64,000 bases of DNA from Spirochaetota bacterium (GTDB lineage Bacteria > Spirochaetota > Spirochaetia > Treponematales > Rectinemataceae), in the NCBI GenBank assembly GCA_029265255.1, contig JAJUJQ010000001.1:310001-374000 (forward strand), read 5' to 3'. The first letter of the stretch is position 1. The number at the start of each line of letters is the position of its first letter. The notes below the pieces were generated by a model. It did no database searches. It saw nothing but the letters and a program-made list of their open reading frames with translations, and had not been told where the DNA came from. Both the position numbers and the translations under genes were made by a program. Below, in pieces: positions 33,911 to 42,756 of the stretch.

Positions 33911-34774
33911 CTATTGCAGCGCCTGCTGCAACTCAGCGAGGGGCAAATCCAGCAGCTCCGGCTTGGAAATCATCCGGTAGAAGGCCGATGCCGCTTCGGC
34001 AAAAAGCAGCCCATCGGCGATCCGTTCGTCCAGTGTAACTTTGAAATTGAGATAGCGCTGGCGGGTATGGGTCGCGCCATGCCATAGTTCCTTGGTGTGC
34101 ATTTTCCCTATGACGACAAAGATGCTCGTTGTTCCCCATTCATAGAGATGATGAAATGGTGCATCGAGCCCTATTGACCCTAGATTTGCGAAATAGATGC
34201 TCGAATAGAGTGGATCCATGCGTATCAGGCTCCAAGGGGCGAGATTGAGGGTGTCGAGAAGCCGGTACACGCCCATGATCAGCGCTTTGCCGCCGGGGAT
34301 GCGATGAAAGAAATCAGCGAACCGCTCCCCTTCGCCTTTGCCATTTACGCGCGCGTCGGCGATGGCTTTGCTGATTTTCTTCTGCACCGCCTCGATGGAA
34401 TCGGTCGGCTCAAAAAAGACCTTGGCATTCACTTCAGGAGCATCATGCAAAAACTGCTGCTTAACGATGAAGGAAAAAGCGATATTTCGCCTCTGATAGA
34501 GCGCGCGCCGATGGATGAACCGATTGAGCTGGGGGAATAGGCTGATAGTGCGCAACGCGGCAGTAAGTACCACACTGAATACGCTCAGCCGTTCGGCTGG
34601 CGAGGACTCTAGCGTGCGTCGCGCCTTCAACCACGCAAGAGCATTTTCGATGTTGATTTCCTTTTCGTAATAAACGGCCGACTCGTTTCGTCCCCGCATC
34701 ATATAGGGCATGAGGGCATTCAACGCGTGGAGCCCGGTTATCCGTGTGCCATCACAGCGGTCGATGAAGAGCAT
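33911..34774 (-). CDS. E2-like acyltransferase domain protein lacking the catalytic His
   Basis: A 287-residue stand-alone protein resembling the catalytic domain of 2-oxoacid dehydrogenase E2 (CAT-like fold) without lipoyl or binding domains. The key motif, normally DHRxxDG, reads DERIADGLLFAEA: histidine is replaced by glutamate. Other family-like parts are SLIRMDPLYSSIYFANLGSI and LNFKVTL. An active E2 or CAT needs that histidine, so this protein is probably not an ordinary acyltransferase. A promoter-like element sits just upstream (34784-34812) and there is no Shine-Dalgarno. It lies 38 bases after the racemase gene and is convergent with the FmdB gene. Confidence 0.68.
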   Translation of the reverse strand: MLFIDRCDGTRITGLHALNALMPYMMRGRNESAVYYEKEINIENALAWLKARRTLESSPAERLSVFSVVLTAALRTISLFPQLNRFIHRRALYQRRNIAFSFIVKQQFLHDAPEVNAKVFFEPTDSIEAVQKKISKAIADARVNGKGEGERFADFFHRIPGGKALIMGVYRLLDTLNLAPWSLIRMDPLYSSIYFANLGSIGLDAPFHHLYEWGTTSIFVVIGKMHTKELWHGATHTRQRYLNFKVTLDERIADGLLFAEAASAFYRMISKPELLDLPLAELQQALQ

Positions 34775-34783
34775 AGTGGCCCT

Positions 34784-34812
34784 ACTATATGGGAAAAAGA
34801 ACGACGCGTAAA
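34784..34812 (-). promoter_or_regulatory. promoter-like element before the E2-like gene
   Basis: On the minus strand, TTTACG (34807-34812), 17 bases, TATAGT (34784-34789), then nine bases to the ATG at 34774. It occupies almost exactly the gap after the racemase stop. Confidence 0.4.
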
Positions 34813-35514
34813 TCAGTTTCGCGCTTCACGAATGAGCGCACGCGCGAGATGTTCCATCGGATCAACAAAAGGAATATCGAAATCCTTCTGTGAAAGAACA
34901 AGTGGAACCTCGGTGCACCCAGCGACGATGGCATCAGCGCCCTGCTCGATGAGCCTGCGGGCAGCAGTCATCAATAAGTGGTGAGGCTCGCTGCCGGTAT
35001 TGCCAGCTTTAATGCCTCGAGTTCCATAGATGGCTTCCATGACCATGGTTCGATGCGTCATTTCGTCGGGCCAGAGTATGATGCGATCCGGCATCGCGGT
35101 TTCAAATAGCCGGGATGATTTTGTGCCGATCGTTCCGAGAACGCCAAGCTTTCTGATGGGCGTGGGATATTGCGCGAGCGAACGGTTTGTTTCCTCGAAT
35201 GCAGAGAGAATCCTGAGCGTGCAGTGCTGTCTGAGGCGGGGCAGCATTGCGTGGGCTGTCATGCAGGGGATGCCGCAGAGATCCGCTCCTGCCGCAAGAA
35301 GCCTGCGCGCGGAAGCAAGCATAGCAGGAAGAGGATCTTTCCCACCTTCGAGCAGGAACCGTGTACGATCGGGGATTGAAGGATCCGAATCGATGATGAT
35401 ATGGAGATGGTCCTGATCGCGTGGGGCGGTATCGAACCTCACGAGCATCGAAAAGAAATAGGCAGTGGCCTCAGGTCCCATCCCTCCAAGAATACCTATT
35501 GTCTTTCCAACCAT
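34813..35514 (-). CDS. aspartate/glutamate racemase family protein
   Basis: A 233-residue member of the cofactor-independent Asp/Glu/hydantoin racemase family. IGILGGMGPEATAYFF opens the protein, and the two catalytic cysteines are in GIPCMTAHAM and VAGCTEVPLVL. The first motif usually reads CNTAH; here Asn is Met, so the substrate pocket may differ. It could interconvert L- and D-aspartate or glutamate for the cell wall or metabolism. It is transcribed divergently from the GltP-type acidic amino acid symporter, supporting that substrate class. Confidence 0.83.
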   Translation of the reverse strand: MVGKTIGILGGMGPEATAYFFSMLVRFDTAPRDQDHLHIIIDSDPSIPDRTRFLLEGGKDPLPAMLASARRLLAAGADLCGIPCMTAHAMLPRLRQHCTLRILSAFEETNRSLAQYPTPIRKLGVLGTIGTKSSRLFETAMPDRIILWPDEMTHRTMVMEAIYGTRGIKAGNTGSEPHHLLMTAARRLIEQGADAIVAGCTEVPLVLSQKDFDIPFVDPMEHLARALIREARN

Positions 35515-35520
35515 ATGCCT

Positions 35521-35549
35521 ATTCTTTCAGTTCATCGCATTTTTGTCAA
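35521..35549 (-). promoter_or_regulatory. promoter-like element adjacent to the racemase start
   Basis: On the minus strand, a perfect TTGACA (35544-35549), 17 bases, AAGAAT (35521-35526), then six bases to the ATG at 35514. No Shine-Dalgarno fits in between. Confidence 0.45.
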
Positions 35550-35557
35550 ATTGCATC

Positions 35558-35586
35558 TTGCGCAAGGCTGCAAGTAACCTCATAAT
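35558..35586 (+). promoter_or_regulatory. promoter of the GltP-type symporter gene
   Basis: TTGCGC (35558-35563), 17 bases, CATAAT (35581-35586), about 42 bases before the ATG at 35629. It lies back to back with the racemase promoter. Confidence 0.5.
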
Positions 35587-35628
35587 CTATAAATTAGGAA
35601 TCTATTCTGTACGATAAGGAGGTTCTGC

Positions 35629-36933
35629 ATGGCTGAAAGGAAAAGGGGCGCGTTGGATTGGTACTTCAAGACCAATCTTCTGGCGCGAATTCTCATCGGT
35701 CTGATGCTCGGTGCTATTGTTGGCATCGTCCTCGGTTTCTTCCCCGAGTCAGTAAAACCCTTCGTCGACAATTCCAAATTCTTTGGAGATCTGTTCATCA
35801 GACTCCTCAAGATGATCGTGGTGCCGGTCATCCTGTTCTCGCTTGTGGCTGGAGCCGCGAGTATCGCGCCGGCGCGGCTTGGGAAGGTCGGCGTCAAGAT
35901 CATGGTGTACTACTTGTTGACGAGTGCTTTTGCTGTCTTGCTTGGATTGGTGTCCGCAAATATTTTCCAGCCAGGGGCGGGATTCAACGTCGTTGGAGAT
36001 GCTGCAATCAAAGGTAAAGAAGCAGCGGCGCCAACCCTTATTCAGATCATTCTGAACATCATACCGACCAATCCATTTGAGTCGCTGATGAAGGGAGACG
36101 TACTGCCGATTATATTTTTCGCGGTGGTCTTTGGAATCGGCCTCTCCTATATAAAGGATTCAAAACAACAAGCTCTGGCAAAGGCGGGAACCGTCCTACT
36201 CGATGCGACCAACGCAGCGGCTGAAACAATGTACAAGATTGTCGCAGGCATCATGCAGTATGCGCCCATCGGTGTGTTTGTGCTCATCGCGCAGGTTTTC
36301 GCCCAGCAGGGTCCAAAAGCTATCGGTCCGCTTTTCATGGTCACACTGGCCACCTATGTAGCCCTCATTGTGCACCTGGTACTGACCTATGGTGGTCTTC
36401 TGTCGGTGTACAAGCTCGGATTCTGGAAGTTCCTGAAGGGTGCCAATGAGGCGATGGTCACGGCGTTTGTCACCCGTTCCTCCAATGGCACCTTGCCTGT
36501 CACCATGCGCTGCAGTGAGGAAAAACTCGGTATACCGCGATCGATTAGCTCGTTTACGCTGCCGCTTGGCGCAACCATCAATATGGATGGTACCGCTATC
36601 TACCTTGGTGTCTGCGCCATGTTCATTGGATTCGCCACCAATCAGCCGCTTACCGTCAACCAGCAGCTGACGGTCATCATCACCGCGACGCTCGCAAGCA
36701 TTGGGACGGCAGGCGTGCCGGGTGCTGGAGCGATCATGCTGCTCATGGTGCTCGAGTCGATCGGTCTCAAGGTCATCGAAGGCTCGGCGGTTGCTGCTGC
36801 CTATGCGATGATCCTGGGAATCGATGCGTTGCTGGATATGGGCCGCACCTGCCTCAACGTTACGGGTGACATGGTCGGTTCCGCAATCGTCGCGAAGACC
36901 GAAAAAGAGCTCGACATGTCCAAGTGGAGCTAA
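35629..36933 (+). CDS. dicarboxylate/amino acid:cation symporter (DAACS family)
   Basis: A 434-residue carrier with eight predicted membrane helices and two hairpins. The serine-rich HP1-equivalent is [15 protein letters not shown], helix 7 carries the ion site [15 protein letters not shown] (NMDGT), and HP2 is [20 protein letters not shown]. Helix 8 holds [16 protein letters not shown], where the Asp and Arg positions bind the substrate side chain; the Arg favours acidic amino acids or dicarboxylates. AAGGAGG lies before the ATG. A terminator follows directly. Confidence 0.92.
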   Translation: MAERKRGALDWYFKTNLLARILIGLMLGAIVGIVLGFFPESVKPFVDNSKFFGDLFIRLLKMIVVPVILFSLVAGAASIAPARLGKVGVKIMVYYLLTSAFAVLLGLVSANIFQPGAGFNVVGDAAIKGKEAAAPTLIQIILNIIPTNPFESLMKGDVLPIIFFAVVFGIGLSYIKDSKQQALAKAGTVLLDATNAAAETMYKIVAGIMQYAPIGVFVLIAQVFAQQGPKAIGPLFMVTLATYVALIVHLVLTYGGLLSVYKLGFWKFLKGANEAMVTAFVTRSSNGTLPVTMRCSEEKLGIPRSISSFTLPLGATINMDGTAIYLGVCAMFIGFATNQPLTVNQQLTVIITATLASIGTAGVPGAGAIMLLMVLESIGLKVIEGSAVAAAYAMILGIDALLDMGRTCLNVTGDMVGSAIVAKTEKELDMSKWS

Positions 36934-36961
36934 TCAAGAGAGGACGCAAGGCTTTCACAAA

Positions 36962-36998
36962 AGCCGGGGACGCAAACGCGGCTCCGGCTCTTTTTTTT
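36962..36998 (+). terminator. terminator after the symporter gene, possibly bidirectional
   Basis: AGCCGG (36962-36967) pairs with CCGGCT (36984-36989), with a CGC/GCG inner pairing, then C and eight T. On the minus strand the same stem is followed by TTTTG, so it may also serve the pfkB-type gene ending at 37032. Confidence 0.8.
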
Positions 36999-37031
36999 CA
37001 ATAGTCTTCCAATAGTTTTCCAAACGAGGAT

Positions 37032-37955
37032 TCATGCCAGAGAACCTGGCTTAAGCTGCGATGCATTGAGCGCGCCAAGTTTTGTGCCCTCTGCAACAGC
37101 CTCGTCGATAGATGCGCCTTTAGCAAGAGCACGCGCCAGACCTGCACAGAACGCGTCTCCCGAACCGATGGGGTTGCGTGTTTCAACTCTTGAAACCGGG
37201 CATTCGCGAAGCTCATTACCGTTCCAGTAGAGCGTTGGGAGGCTGCCGCGAGTGACGACCAGATATGTCCCCCATTGTTCGAACCATTCGCGCCCAGCCG
37301 ATTCGACCAGCGCGCGGGCTTTCTTCTCTTCCTTCACTTGCGCATAAGGTAGATTACGCGTCTGCGCGAGCTCTTCAAGATTTGGCTTGACGCAGCGCGG
37401 CCGATAGGGGAGGCAGTCCAAGAGATCCTGCTTTTTGATATCGAGAATGAAGGGGATCCCCGCTTCTGCCGCCAAGCATGCGAAACGAGCCATGATGCCG
37501 GGCTTAAAACCGGCAGCGACGGTGCCAGAGAGGATGACCATCCGGGCTTTCACCATGAGATCTCTGAAGCGTGACACTATGAGTGTACTTGCATAGTCTG
37601 CGACCGGCCGGGCTTCTTCGACGAGTTCCGTAGCGGTGCCATGGTTCGCTTCGATCAGCGTGGTACAGAAGCGAATGGGTGAGCCGGAGTCTACCCATTC
37701 GACGGTGAGGCCGTCATCCCTGCACATAGAAAGGAACCACTCACGGGTAGGACCACCAAGCTGAGTCAGATGAACAGTCGGTTCACCGCATTGAGTGAGA
37801 ATCCTTGAGACATTGATGCCTTTGCCGGATGCGTCGATCCGCCATTGTGAGGTGCGGTTGACTTCGCCCCTCTCGATGGAATTGAACACCAGCGTCTTCT
37901 GAATAACAGGATTCAGGCAGACAGAGAGAAAAAAAGGTTCCTGCACAAATTCCAT
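37032..37955 (-). CDS. PfkB-family hexose-phosphate kinase (FruK/LacC type)
   Basis: A 307-residue ribokinase-fold enzyme. The start resembles 1-phosphofructokinase/tagatose-6-phosphate kinase (FLSVCLNPVIQKTLVF), KGINVSRIL holds the substrate glycine-asparagine, and the catalytic motif is PIGSGDAFCAGLARAL. The usual family aspartate in NPAIDxT is Gln here (NPVIQKT), so the substrate may not be a standard hexose phosphate. ATG 37955 lies six bases after TACACT (37962-37967) with no Shine-Dalgarno, suggesting its own near-leaderless transcript; ATG 37982 is the alternative. It lies 96 bases downstream of the E2 gene on the same strand. Confidence 0.78.
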   Translation of the reverse strand: MEFVQEPFFLSVCLNPVIQKTLVFNSIERGEVNRTSQWRIDASGKGINVSRILTQCGEPTVHLTQLGGPTREWFLSMCRDDGLTVEWVDSGSPIRFCTTLIEANHGTATELVEEARPVADYASTLIVSRFRDLMVKARMVILSGTVAAGFKPGIMARFACLAAEAGIPFILDIKKQDLLDCLPYRPRCVKPNLEELAQTRNLPYAQVKEEKKARALVESAGREWFEQWGTYLVVTRGSLPTLYWNGNELRECPVSRVETRNPIGSGDAFCAGLARALAKGASIDEAVAEGTKLGALNASQLKPGSLA

Positions 37956-38051
37956 ACCGCAAGTGTACACATGAAACGACATGAATTCGAGAGGGCAGCT
38001 GGTACTGATTTGGCAATATTCTCGTACGACTGCCAGCGCGCAAGAGCCCTG

Positions 38052-39404
38052 TCAGAGCGCGCGAATGGGATACCGTATCAGGCTTGCCAGATGCTGGAGG
38101 AATCGTGCGGCATAGGCACCATCCACGATGCGGTGATCAGCGCTGATGCTGAGTTCGATAACAGGCGCAACGCGGATACTGCCGGGAGGGGCTGCGCGAT
38201 GTTCGCCAGCGGCCTCGCTGGTGGAAGGCTCCACAGGTTTCCTGACAATGGCGCCGACCGCGAGAATGGCACACTGTGGCGGATTCACGATCGCCCTGAA
38301 CCTGGTGATACCGAACATGCCGAGGTTGGAAATTGTGAAGGTACCGCCCTGCATTGTATCGGGGGGGAGTGTCCTGTTTCTGGCACCTTCAGCCAGCGAT
38401 GCGAGTTCGGCAGCAAGGTCGGCCAGCCGCTTGTGCTCGCATGCGCGGAGTACCGGCACCAAGAGTCCATCTGGGCTGTCGACCGCGATGGCAAGATCTG
38501 CATGAGGATGCACCAATACCTTTCCATCTCCCAGCCAGGTGCTGTTCAGCATGGGGAAGGCCATGAGCGCGTGTGCTGTCAACTTTGCGATGAGTGCTGT
38601 CATGGAGACCTTGGGGCCATCCCCTTTGAATGCTTCCAGCGCATCGAGAAGCCCCTGCGCCTCGACCTCGATGGCCAGTGTGAACTGCGGGATATCATGC
38701 CAGCTTTGAGTCAGACGCTCGGCGGCAACCTGGCGTGGTCTGCTCAGGTTGATGATGCTACCTTCGCCAGATGCAGGAGCCTCCGGCTTGGCTGCCTCTG
38801 GTGCAGGACGTTGCACAGTGGCGGAGGCGGCAGTTGCAGATACCTTCGCCTCAGCCGAAGCCTGTTGCGAGGCGGCACGCACATCAGAAGCGACAATTGC
38901 TCCCAAGGGTCCGCTTCCTTTGAGATCGCCGAGTTGTATTCCAGACTGCTCTGCGAGGCGGCGCGCATAGGGGCTGGCCAGCACAAAGTCTGCCATCTTG
39001 GGATGGGCTGAGGATGCAGTGGTCGAAGCTGCAGCCGGAGGAGCAGCTGGTTGCGGTTGAGGGGGCTTCTTCGCCTGCTCAGGCGCAGGGGGTGGTACCG
39101 CAGCATGCTCAGGCTGGCTCCTGGCAGAAGAAGCTGCAGATGTCGGTGCCGTTGCCCCCTTGCTGTCAGCCGCTTCCAGAAGGGCAACTACAGTACCGAC
39201 CGGTACTGTTTGCATCGGTGCTACCAGTATGCGAGCCAGCACGCCTGACTGTGCTGCTTCATAAGGAATGACAGCCTTGTCATTTTCCACGTAGAACAGC
39301 ACATCCCCTTTTGCAACAGTATCGCCAGGCTTCTTGGCCCATTCGGTGATGGTGCCTTCGGTCATGGTCAGGCCGAGCTGAGGCATCAGAATTTCAAGTG
39401 CCAT
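38052..39404 (-). CDS. 2-oxoacid dehydrogenase E2 (dihydrolipoyl acyltransferase)
   Basis: A 450-residue E2. The lipoyl domain (1-75) has the lipoyl lysine in ENDKAVIPYEA. An Ala/Pro/Ser-rich linker (75-135) and a peripheral-subunit-binding domain (ASPYARRLAEQSGIQLGDL) follow. The catalytic domain carries SADHRIVDGAYAARFL with the essential histidine. It transfers the acyl group made by E1 to CoA. It sits in the minus-strand order dctP-dctQ-dctM-E1alpha-E1beta-E2; no E3 gene is present here, so the lpd at 56.7-58.1 kb probably serves it. Confidence 0.9.
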   Translation of the reverse strand: MALEILMPQLGLTMTEGTITEWAKKPGDTVAKGDVLFYVENDKAVIPYEAAQSGVLARILVAPMQTVPVGTVVALLEAADSKGATAPTSAASSARSQPEHAAVPPPAPEQAKKPPQPQPAAPPAAASTTASSAHPKMADFVLASPYARRLAEQSGIQLGDLKGSGPLGAIVASDVRAASQQASAEAKVSATAASATVQRPAPEAAKPEAPASGEGSIINLSRPRQVAAERLTQSWHDIPQFTLAIEVEAQGLLDALEAFKGDGPKVSMTALIAKLTAHALMAFPMLNSTWLGDGKVLVHPHADLAIAVDSPDGLLVPVLRACEHKRLADLAAELASLAEGARNRTLPPDTMQGGTFTISNLGMFGITRFRAIVNPPQCAILAVGAIVRKPVEPSTSEAAGEHRAAPPGSIRVAPVIELSISADHRIVDGAYAARFLQHLASLIRYPIRAL

Positions 39405-39407
39405 GGT

Positions 39408-40388
39408 TCAGACCTCCCGGTGCAGGACCCTGTAGACAGCACGCCTGACATCTTCCTTCTGCGGTGCCACGAATTTTTCCAGCACAGGGCTGAAGGGAAT
39501 CGGTACATTCTTTGCGCCGACGCGAAGCACCGGTGCATCAAGCCACCAGAAGGCCTGCTCCTGGATTGTTGCTGCGATTTCTGCGCCCAGCCCGCCTGTG
39601 ACTACCGCCTCGTGCGCTACCACACATCGATGTGTTTTTTTAACGGACTCTATGACGGTTGCGCGGTCAAAGGGCTTCAGTGTCAGCAAGTCGATGATTT
39701 CGACATCGATGCCTTCGGATGCCAGCTCAGCAGCCACTTCCTCGCATTTCTGTACCATCAGCGAATAGGAGACAATGGTGACATCGCGGCCAGGCCGCCG
39801 AATTTCCGCCTTGCCGATGGGGGTCAGGTATTCTTCATCCGGAACGGGACCTTTTTGCGGGTACAGCACCTTGTGCTCGAAGTAGATGACAGGGTCATCC
39901 AGACGGATTGCCGACTTCAGAAGCCCCTTTGCGGTCGCGGGGCTGGAAGGAGCCACGATGATGAGTCCGGGAATATTCTGGAGCCAGCCCTCCACACTCT
40001 GCGAGTGCTGCGCCGCTGCCTGGTTGATGATGCCGTCAGGCGCGCGTATGACGAGTGGAATGTTCGCCTGGCCGCCGAACATGTAGCGGTTTTTAGCAAT
40101 CTGATTGGCCAGCTCATCAAAGGCTACCCCGATGAAGTCCGCAAAATGCATATCGGCTACCGGCCTGGTGCCGGTGAGCGCAGCTCCCAGTGCAGCTCCC
40201 ACGATGGCGGTCTCCGAGATCGGAACATCCCGTATGCGGTCACCAAATTCCTCAGGCAGGCCTTTGAATTGGCCGAAAATGCCTCCCTGTCGTACGATAT
40301 CCTCGCCATAGACAAATACCGTGGGGTCGCGGCGCATTTCTTCGCGCATGGCCTCGAGGGTTGCTTCGGAAAAAGTAATCGTTCTCAT
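39408..40388 (-). CDS. 2-oxoacid dehydrogenase E1 beta subunit
   Basis: A 326-residue E1 beta of the pyruvate/acetoin/branched-chain family. FVYGEDIVRQGGIFGQFKGL, PISETAIVGAALGAALTG, MHFADFIGVAFDELANQIAK and the C-terminal HRCVVAHEAVVTGGLGAEI and VPIPFSPVLE are all conserved blocks. It forms an alpha2beta2 heterotetramer with the adjacent alpha subunit, whose start overlaps it by four bases. Substrate (pyruvate, acetoin or branched 2-oxoacid) is not decided by these motifs. Confidence 0.9.
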   Translation of the reverse strand: MRTITFSEATLEAMREEMRRDPTVFVYGEDIVRQGGIFGQFKGLPEEFGDRIRDVPISETAIVGAALGAALTGTRPVADMHFADFIGVAFDELANQIAKNRYMFGGQANIPLVIRAPDGIINQAAAQHSQSVEGWLQNIPGLIIVAPSSPATAKGLLKSAIRLDDPVIYFEHKVLYPQKGPVPDEEYLTPIGKAEIRRPGRDVTIVSYSLMVQKCEEVAAELASEGIDVEIIDLLTLKPFDRATVIESVKKTHRCVVAHEAVVTGGLGAEIAATIQEQAFWWLDAPVLRVGAKNVPIPFSPVLEKFVAPQKEDVRRAVYRVLHREV

Positions 40389-41416
40389 GCGATGACCTCC
40401 GGGAATTCCTTCGGCGAGAAGGAGAAAAGGTCTTCGAGCGCCTCTTCCGGCTCAGGATAGGGGCTCGACTCTGCGAATGCTACCGCGGCGAGTATTTCTT
40501 CCTCGGCCTCGGCGTAGAGCTTTGCGAGGCCGGCCTCATTGAGCGTTCCTTCCTCCATCAGCACGTTGCTGAAGAGCTTGATGGGGTCCTTTTCGTTGAC
40601 CATTTTCTGCACTTCTTCGCGGGTTCGGTACTTTTCCGGGTCACCCACATAATGGCCTTTGACACGATAGGTGAGGCATTCGAGCAGCGCAGGACCCTTG
40701 CCTTCCCTGGCCTTGCCGATGAGATAGCTGGCTGCATCGTAAACCTGGCGCACATCATTGCCATCAATGGTGTACCCCTCGATGCCGTACCCCTTGGCGC
40801 GGTCGGCGACATGCTGTGCCGACAGTCCATAACTCACAGGGGTGGTGGATGCATACTGGTTATTCTCGTTGACAAAGAGCACTGGCAGCTTCCAGATGGC
40901 AGCAAGATTGAGCGCTTCGTGGAAGGTGCCGCGATTAGATGCGCCATCCCCAAAGAAACACACAGCGACCTGACTCGTGTGGCGAATCTGCGCGGAGAGG
41001 GCTGCTCCTACTGCGATATTGTAGCCGCCGCCAACGACGCCGTTTGCACCGAGCATGCCCACCGAAAAGTCGGCGATGTGCATCGAGCCGCCCTTGCCCT
41101 TGCAGTACCCGGTCCTTCGGCCGAACAATTCAGCCATCATGCGTGCGGTCTGAGCGCCCTTGGCAATCGCGTGACCGTGGCCACGGTGCGTAGAAGTGAT
41201 CCAGTCATCTTTACCGAGATTTGCCATGACACCGGTCGCAATAGCTTCCTCACCAATATAAAGATGCACGAAACCCGGTATCTTCTTATTTAAGAACAGC
41301 TCTTCAACCTTTGTTTCGAAAGTTCTGATTCTGATCATCGTCTTAAGCAGGTCCAGCTTCTTCTCCATCGGAAGAAAGGTGTACTGCTCGGGAAATGAGG
41401 ATTGTTGTCTATCCAT
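40385..41416 (-). CDS. 2-oxoacid dehydrogenase E1 alpha subunit
   Basis: A 343-residue TPP-binding E1 alpha. GFVHLYIGEEAIATGV, STHRGHGHAIAKGA and GKGGSMHIAD are conserved. The TPP motif is FFGDGASNRGTFHEALNLAA followed at the normal distance by VNENNQYAS (GDG to NN). AHVADRAKGYG-type sequence resembles acetoin dehydrogenase AcoA as much as PdhA. ATG 41416 is chosen because GGAGGA lies six bases upstream, within a frame open to 41467. The gene begins 47 bases after dctM, so the TRAP transporter and dehydrogenase are probably one transcript. Confidence 0.9.
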   Translation of the reverse strand: MDRQQSSFPEQYTFLPMEKKLDLLKTMIRIRTFETKVEELFLNKKIPGFVHLYIGEEAIATGVMANLGKDDWITSTHRGHGHAIAKGAQTARMMAELFGRRTGYCKGKGGSMHIADFSVGMLGANGVVGGGYNIAVGAALSAQIRHTSQVAVCFFGDGASNRGTFHEALNLAAIWKLPVLFVNENNQYASTTPVSYGLSAQHVADRAKGYGIEGYTIDGNDVRQVYDAASYLIGKAREGKGPALLECLTYRVKGHYVGDPEKYRTREEVQKMVNEKDPIKLFSNVLMEEGTLNEAGLAKLYAEAEEEILAAVAFAESSPYPEPEEALEDLFSFSPKEFPEVIA

Positions 41417-41463
41417 TTTTATTCCTCCATGATGGACAGCTTCAGCCGACATTCGCTGACCTT

Positions 41464-42756
41464 TCACGGTGTGTAAAGCTTTGACATAATGGGCAGCAGC
41501 AGAGATATATCAGGGATGAGCACGACTACTGCAAGTGCCACAATAGAGATGATCACCATGGGTATGACGAACTTTACCATCTCATCGTTGATATTGCTTT
41601 TTATGAGGTTTGCGGTTACGTAGAGATTTACGGCCACAGGCGGCGTGATCTGCCCAATCGCGAGTGAAATGACGAGGCAGACTCCGAAATATAGAGGGTC
41701 AATACGCAAGGCCGCCAGAGCGGGCATGATGATGGGCATGAACACATAGGTGATGGAAATGGCGTCGAGGAACATTCCCGCGATGAGCATGACGATCATG
41801 GTGAGTGCCATGAATATAAGCTTGTTGGTAGTAAGGCTCGACACAAGATCCGCCGCCGCATCGATCACTCCCAGTGTCGAAGCTGCCCAGGAGAAAATCC
41901 CAGCCATGGACACTACGAACATGACGACCGCGCTGCTGACGGCTGTATCGACCAAGGCCTTGTAAACCACCTCGATCGTTATGGTTTTATAGATGAAAAT
42001 CCCCACAAAGAGCGCATAAAAAACGCCCATGATCGCCGATTCGGTTGGGGTAGCGATTCCCGCATAGATCGAACCGAGGATAATCACAGGGGCAAGCAGG
42101 GCCCAGAAAGAATCCAGTAATGCCGTGAGTAATTCTTTAGGGGATCCGCTCTCGGCCGTACCCCGGAAGTTATATTTTCTGGAGATGAAATATACCATAA
42201 ATATTAGAAATATGCCAACGAGGATGCCAGGAATGATACCTCCCAGAAAAAGCGCGCCTACTGACACATTGGTCAGATTGCCATAGACGATGAACGCGAT
42301 TGATGGCGGAATGATGATCGATAGACCTGCCCCCGCTGCGATGGTCGCTGCTGCGAAGTACTTGTTGTAACCCTGTGTGATCATGGGAGTGATGAATACC
42401 ATCCCCAGCGCCGCTGCCGTAGCCGGGCCTGAGCCGGAAACCGCGCCCCAGAAAATACAGGTGATGACACCAGCAACAGCGAGCCCCCCTCGACGACGCC
42501 CTGTGATTAGCATGATGAAGCGCGAGATGCCATCCACGATCCGTGCTTTTTCCATCAATGTGCCTGCCAGGATGAAAAATGGAATAGCAATGAGGGGGAA
42601 TTTGGCGATATTGGCTTCGAAGTTGCGGGAAATCATGGGTATGCCGAGATTGAAACCGACGATTGCGCCAATTCCCCCGGTTCCCAGCGCGGTGCCTATG
42701 GGGACACCCAAAACGATAAGCAAAAGGAAAATGCCGAATACCAGGAGTGATGCCAT
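41464..42756 (-). CDS. dctM: TRAP transporter large membrane subunit
   Basis: A 430-residue membrane protein of the DctM/TRAP-M family with about 12 segments. It begins FGIFLLLIVLGVPIGTALG, and contains PLIAIPFFILAGTLMEKARI, GAVSGSGPATAAALG and IPPSIAFIVYGNLTNVSVG-type sequence (split over helices), all hallmarks. It forms the sodium-driven transport channel with DctQ. Its start shares one base with the dctQ stop (TAATG). Confidence 0.94.
   Translation of the reverse strand: MASLLVFGIFLLLIVLGVPIGTALGTGGIGAIVGFNLGIPMISRNFEANIAKFPLIAIPFFILAGTLMEKARIVDGISRFIMLITGRRRGGLAVAGVITCIFWGAVSGSGPATAAALGMVFITPMITQGYNKYFAAATIAAGAGLSIIIPPSIAFIVYGNLTNVSVGALFLGGIIPGILVGIFLIFMVYFISRKYNFRGTAESGSPKELLTALLDSFWALLAPVIILGSIYAGIATPTESAIMGVFYALFVGIFIYKTITIEVVYKALVDTAVSSAVVMFVVSMAGIFSWAASTLGVIDAAADLVSSLTTNKLIFMALTMIVMLIAGMFLDAISITYVFMPIIMPALAALRIDPLYFGVCLVISLAIGQITPPVAVNLYVTANLIKSNINDEMVKFVIPMVIISIVALAVVVLIPDISLLLPIMSKLYTP

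Noticed and set aside
37971..40460. Two plus-strand frames of 346 codons opposite the E2 and E1 beta genes
   Set aside because: They mirror well-supported dehydrogenase genes, are Cys/His/Arg-rich and lack ribosome sites or domains.
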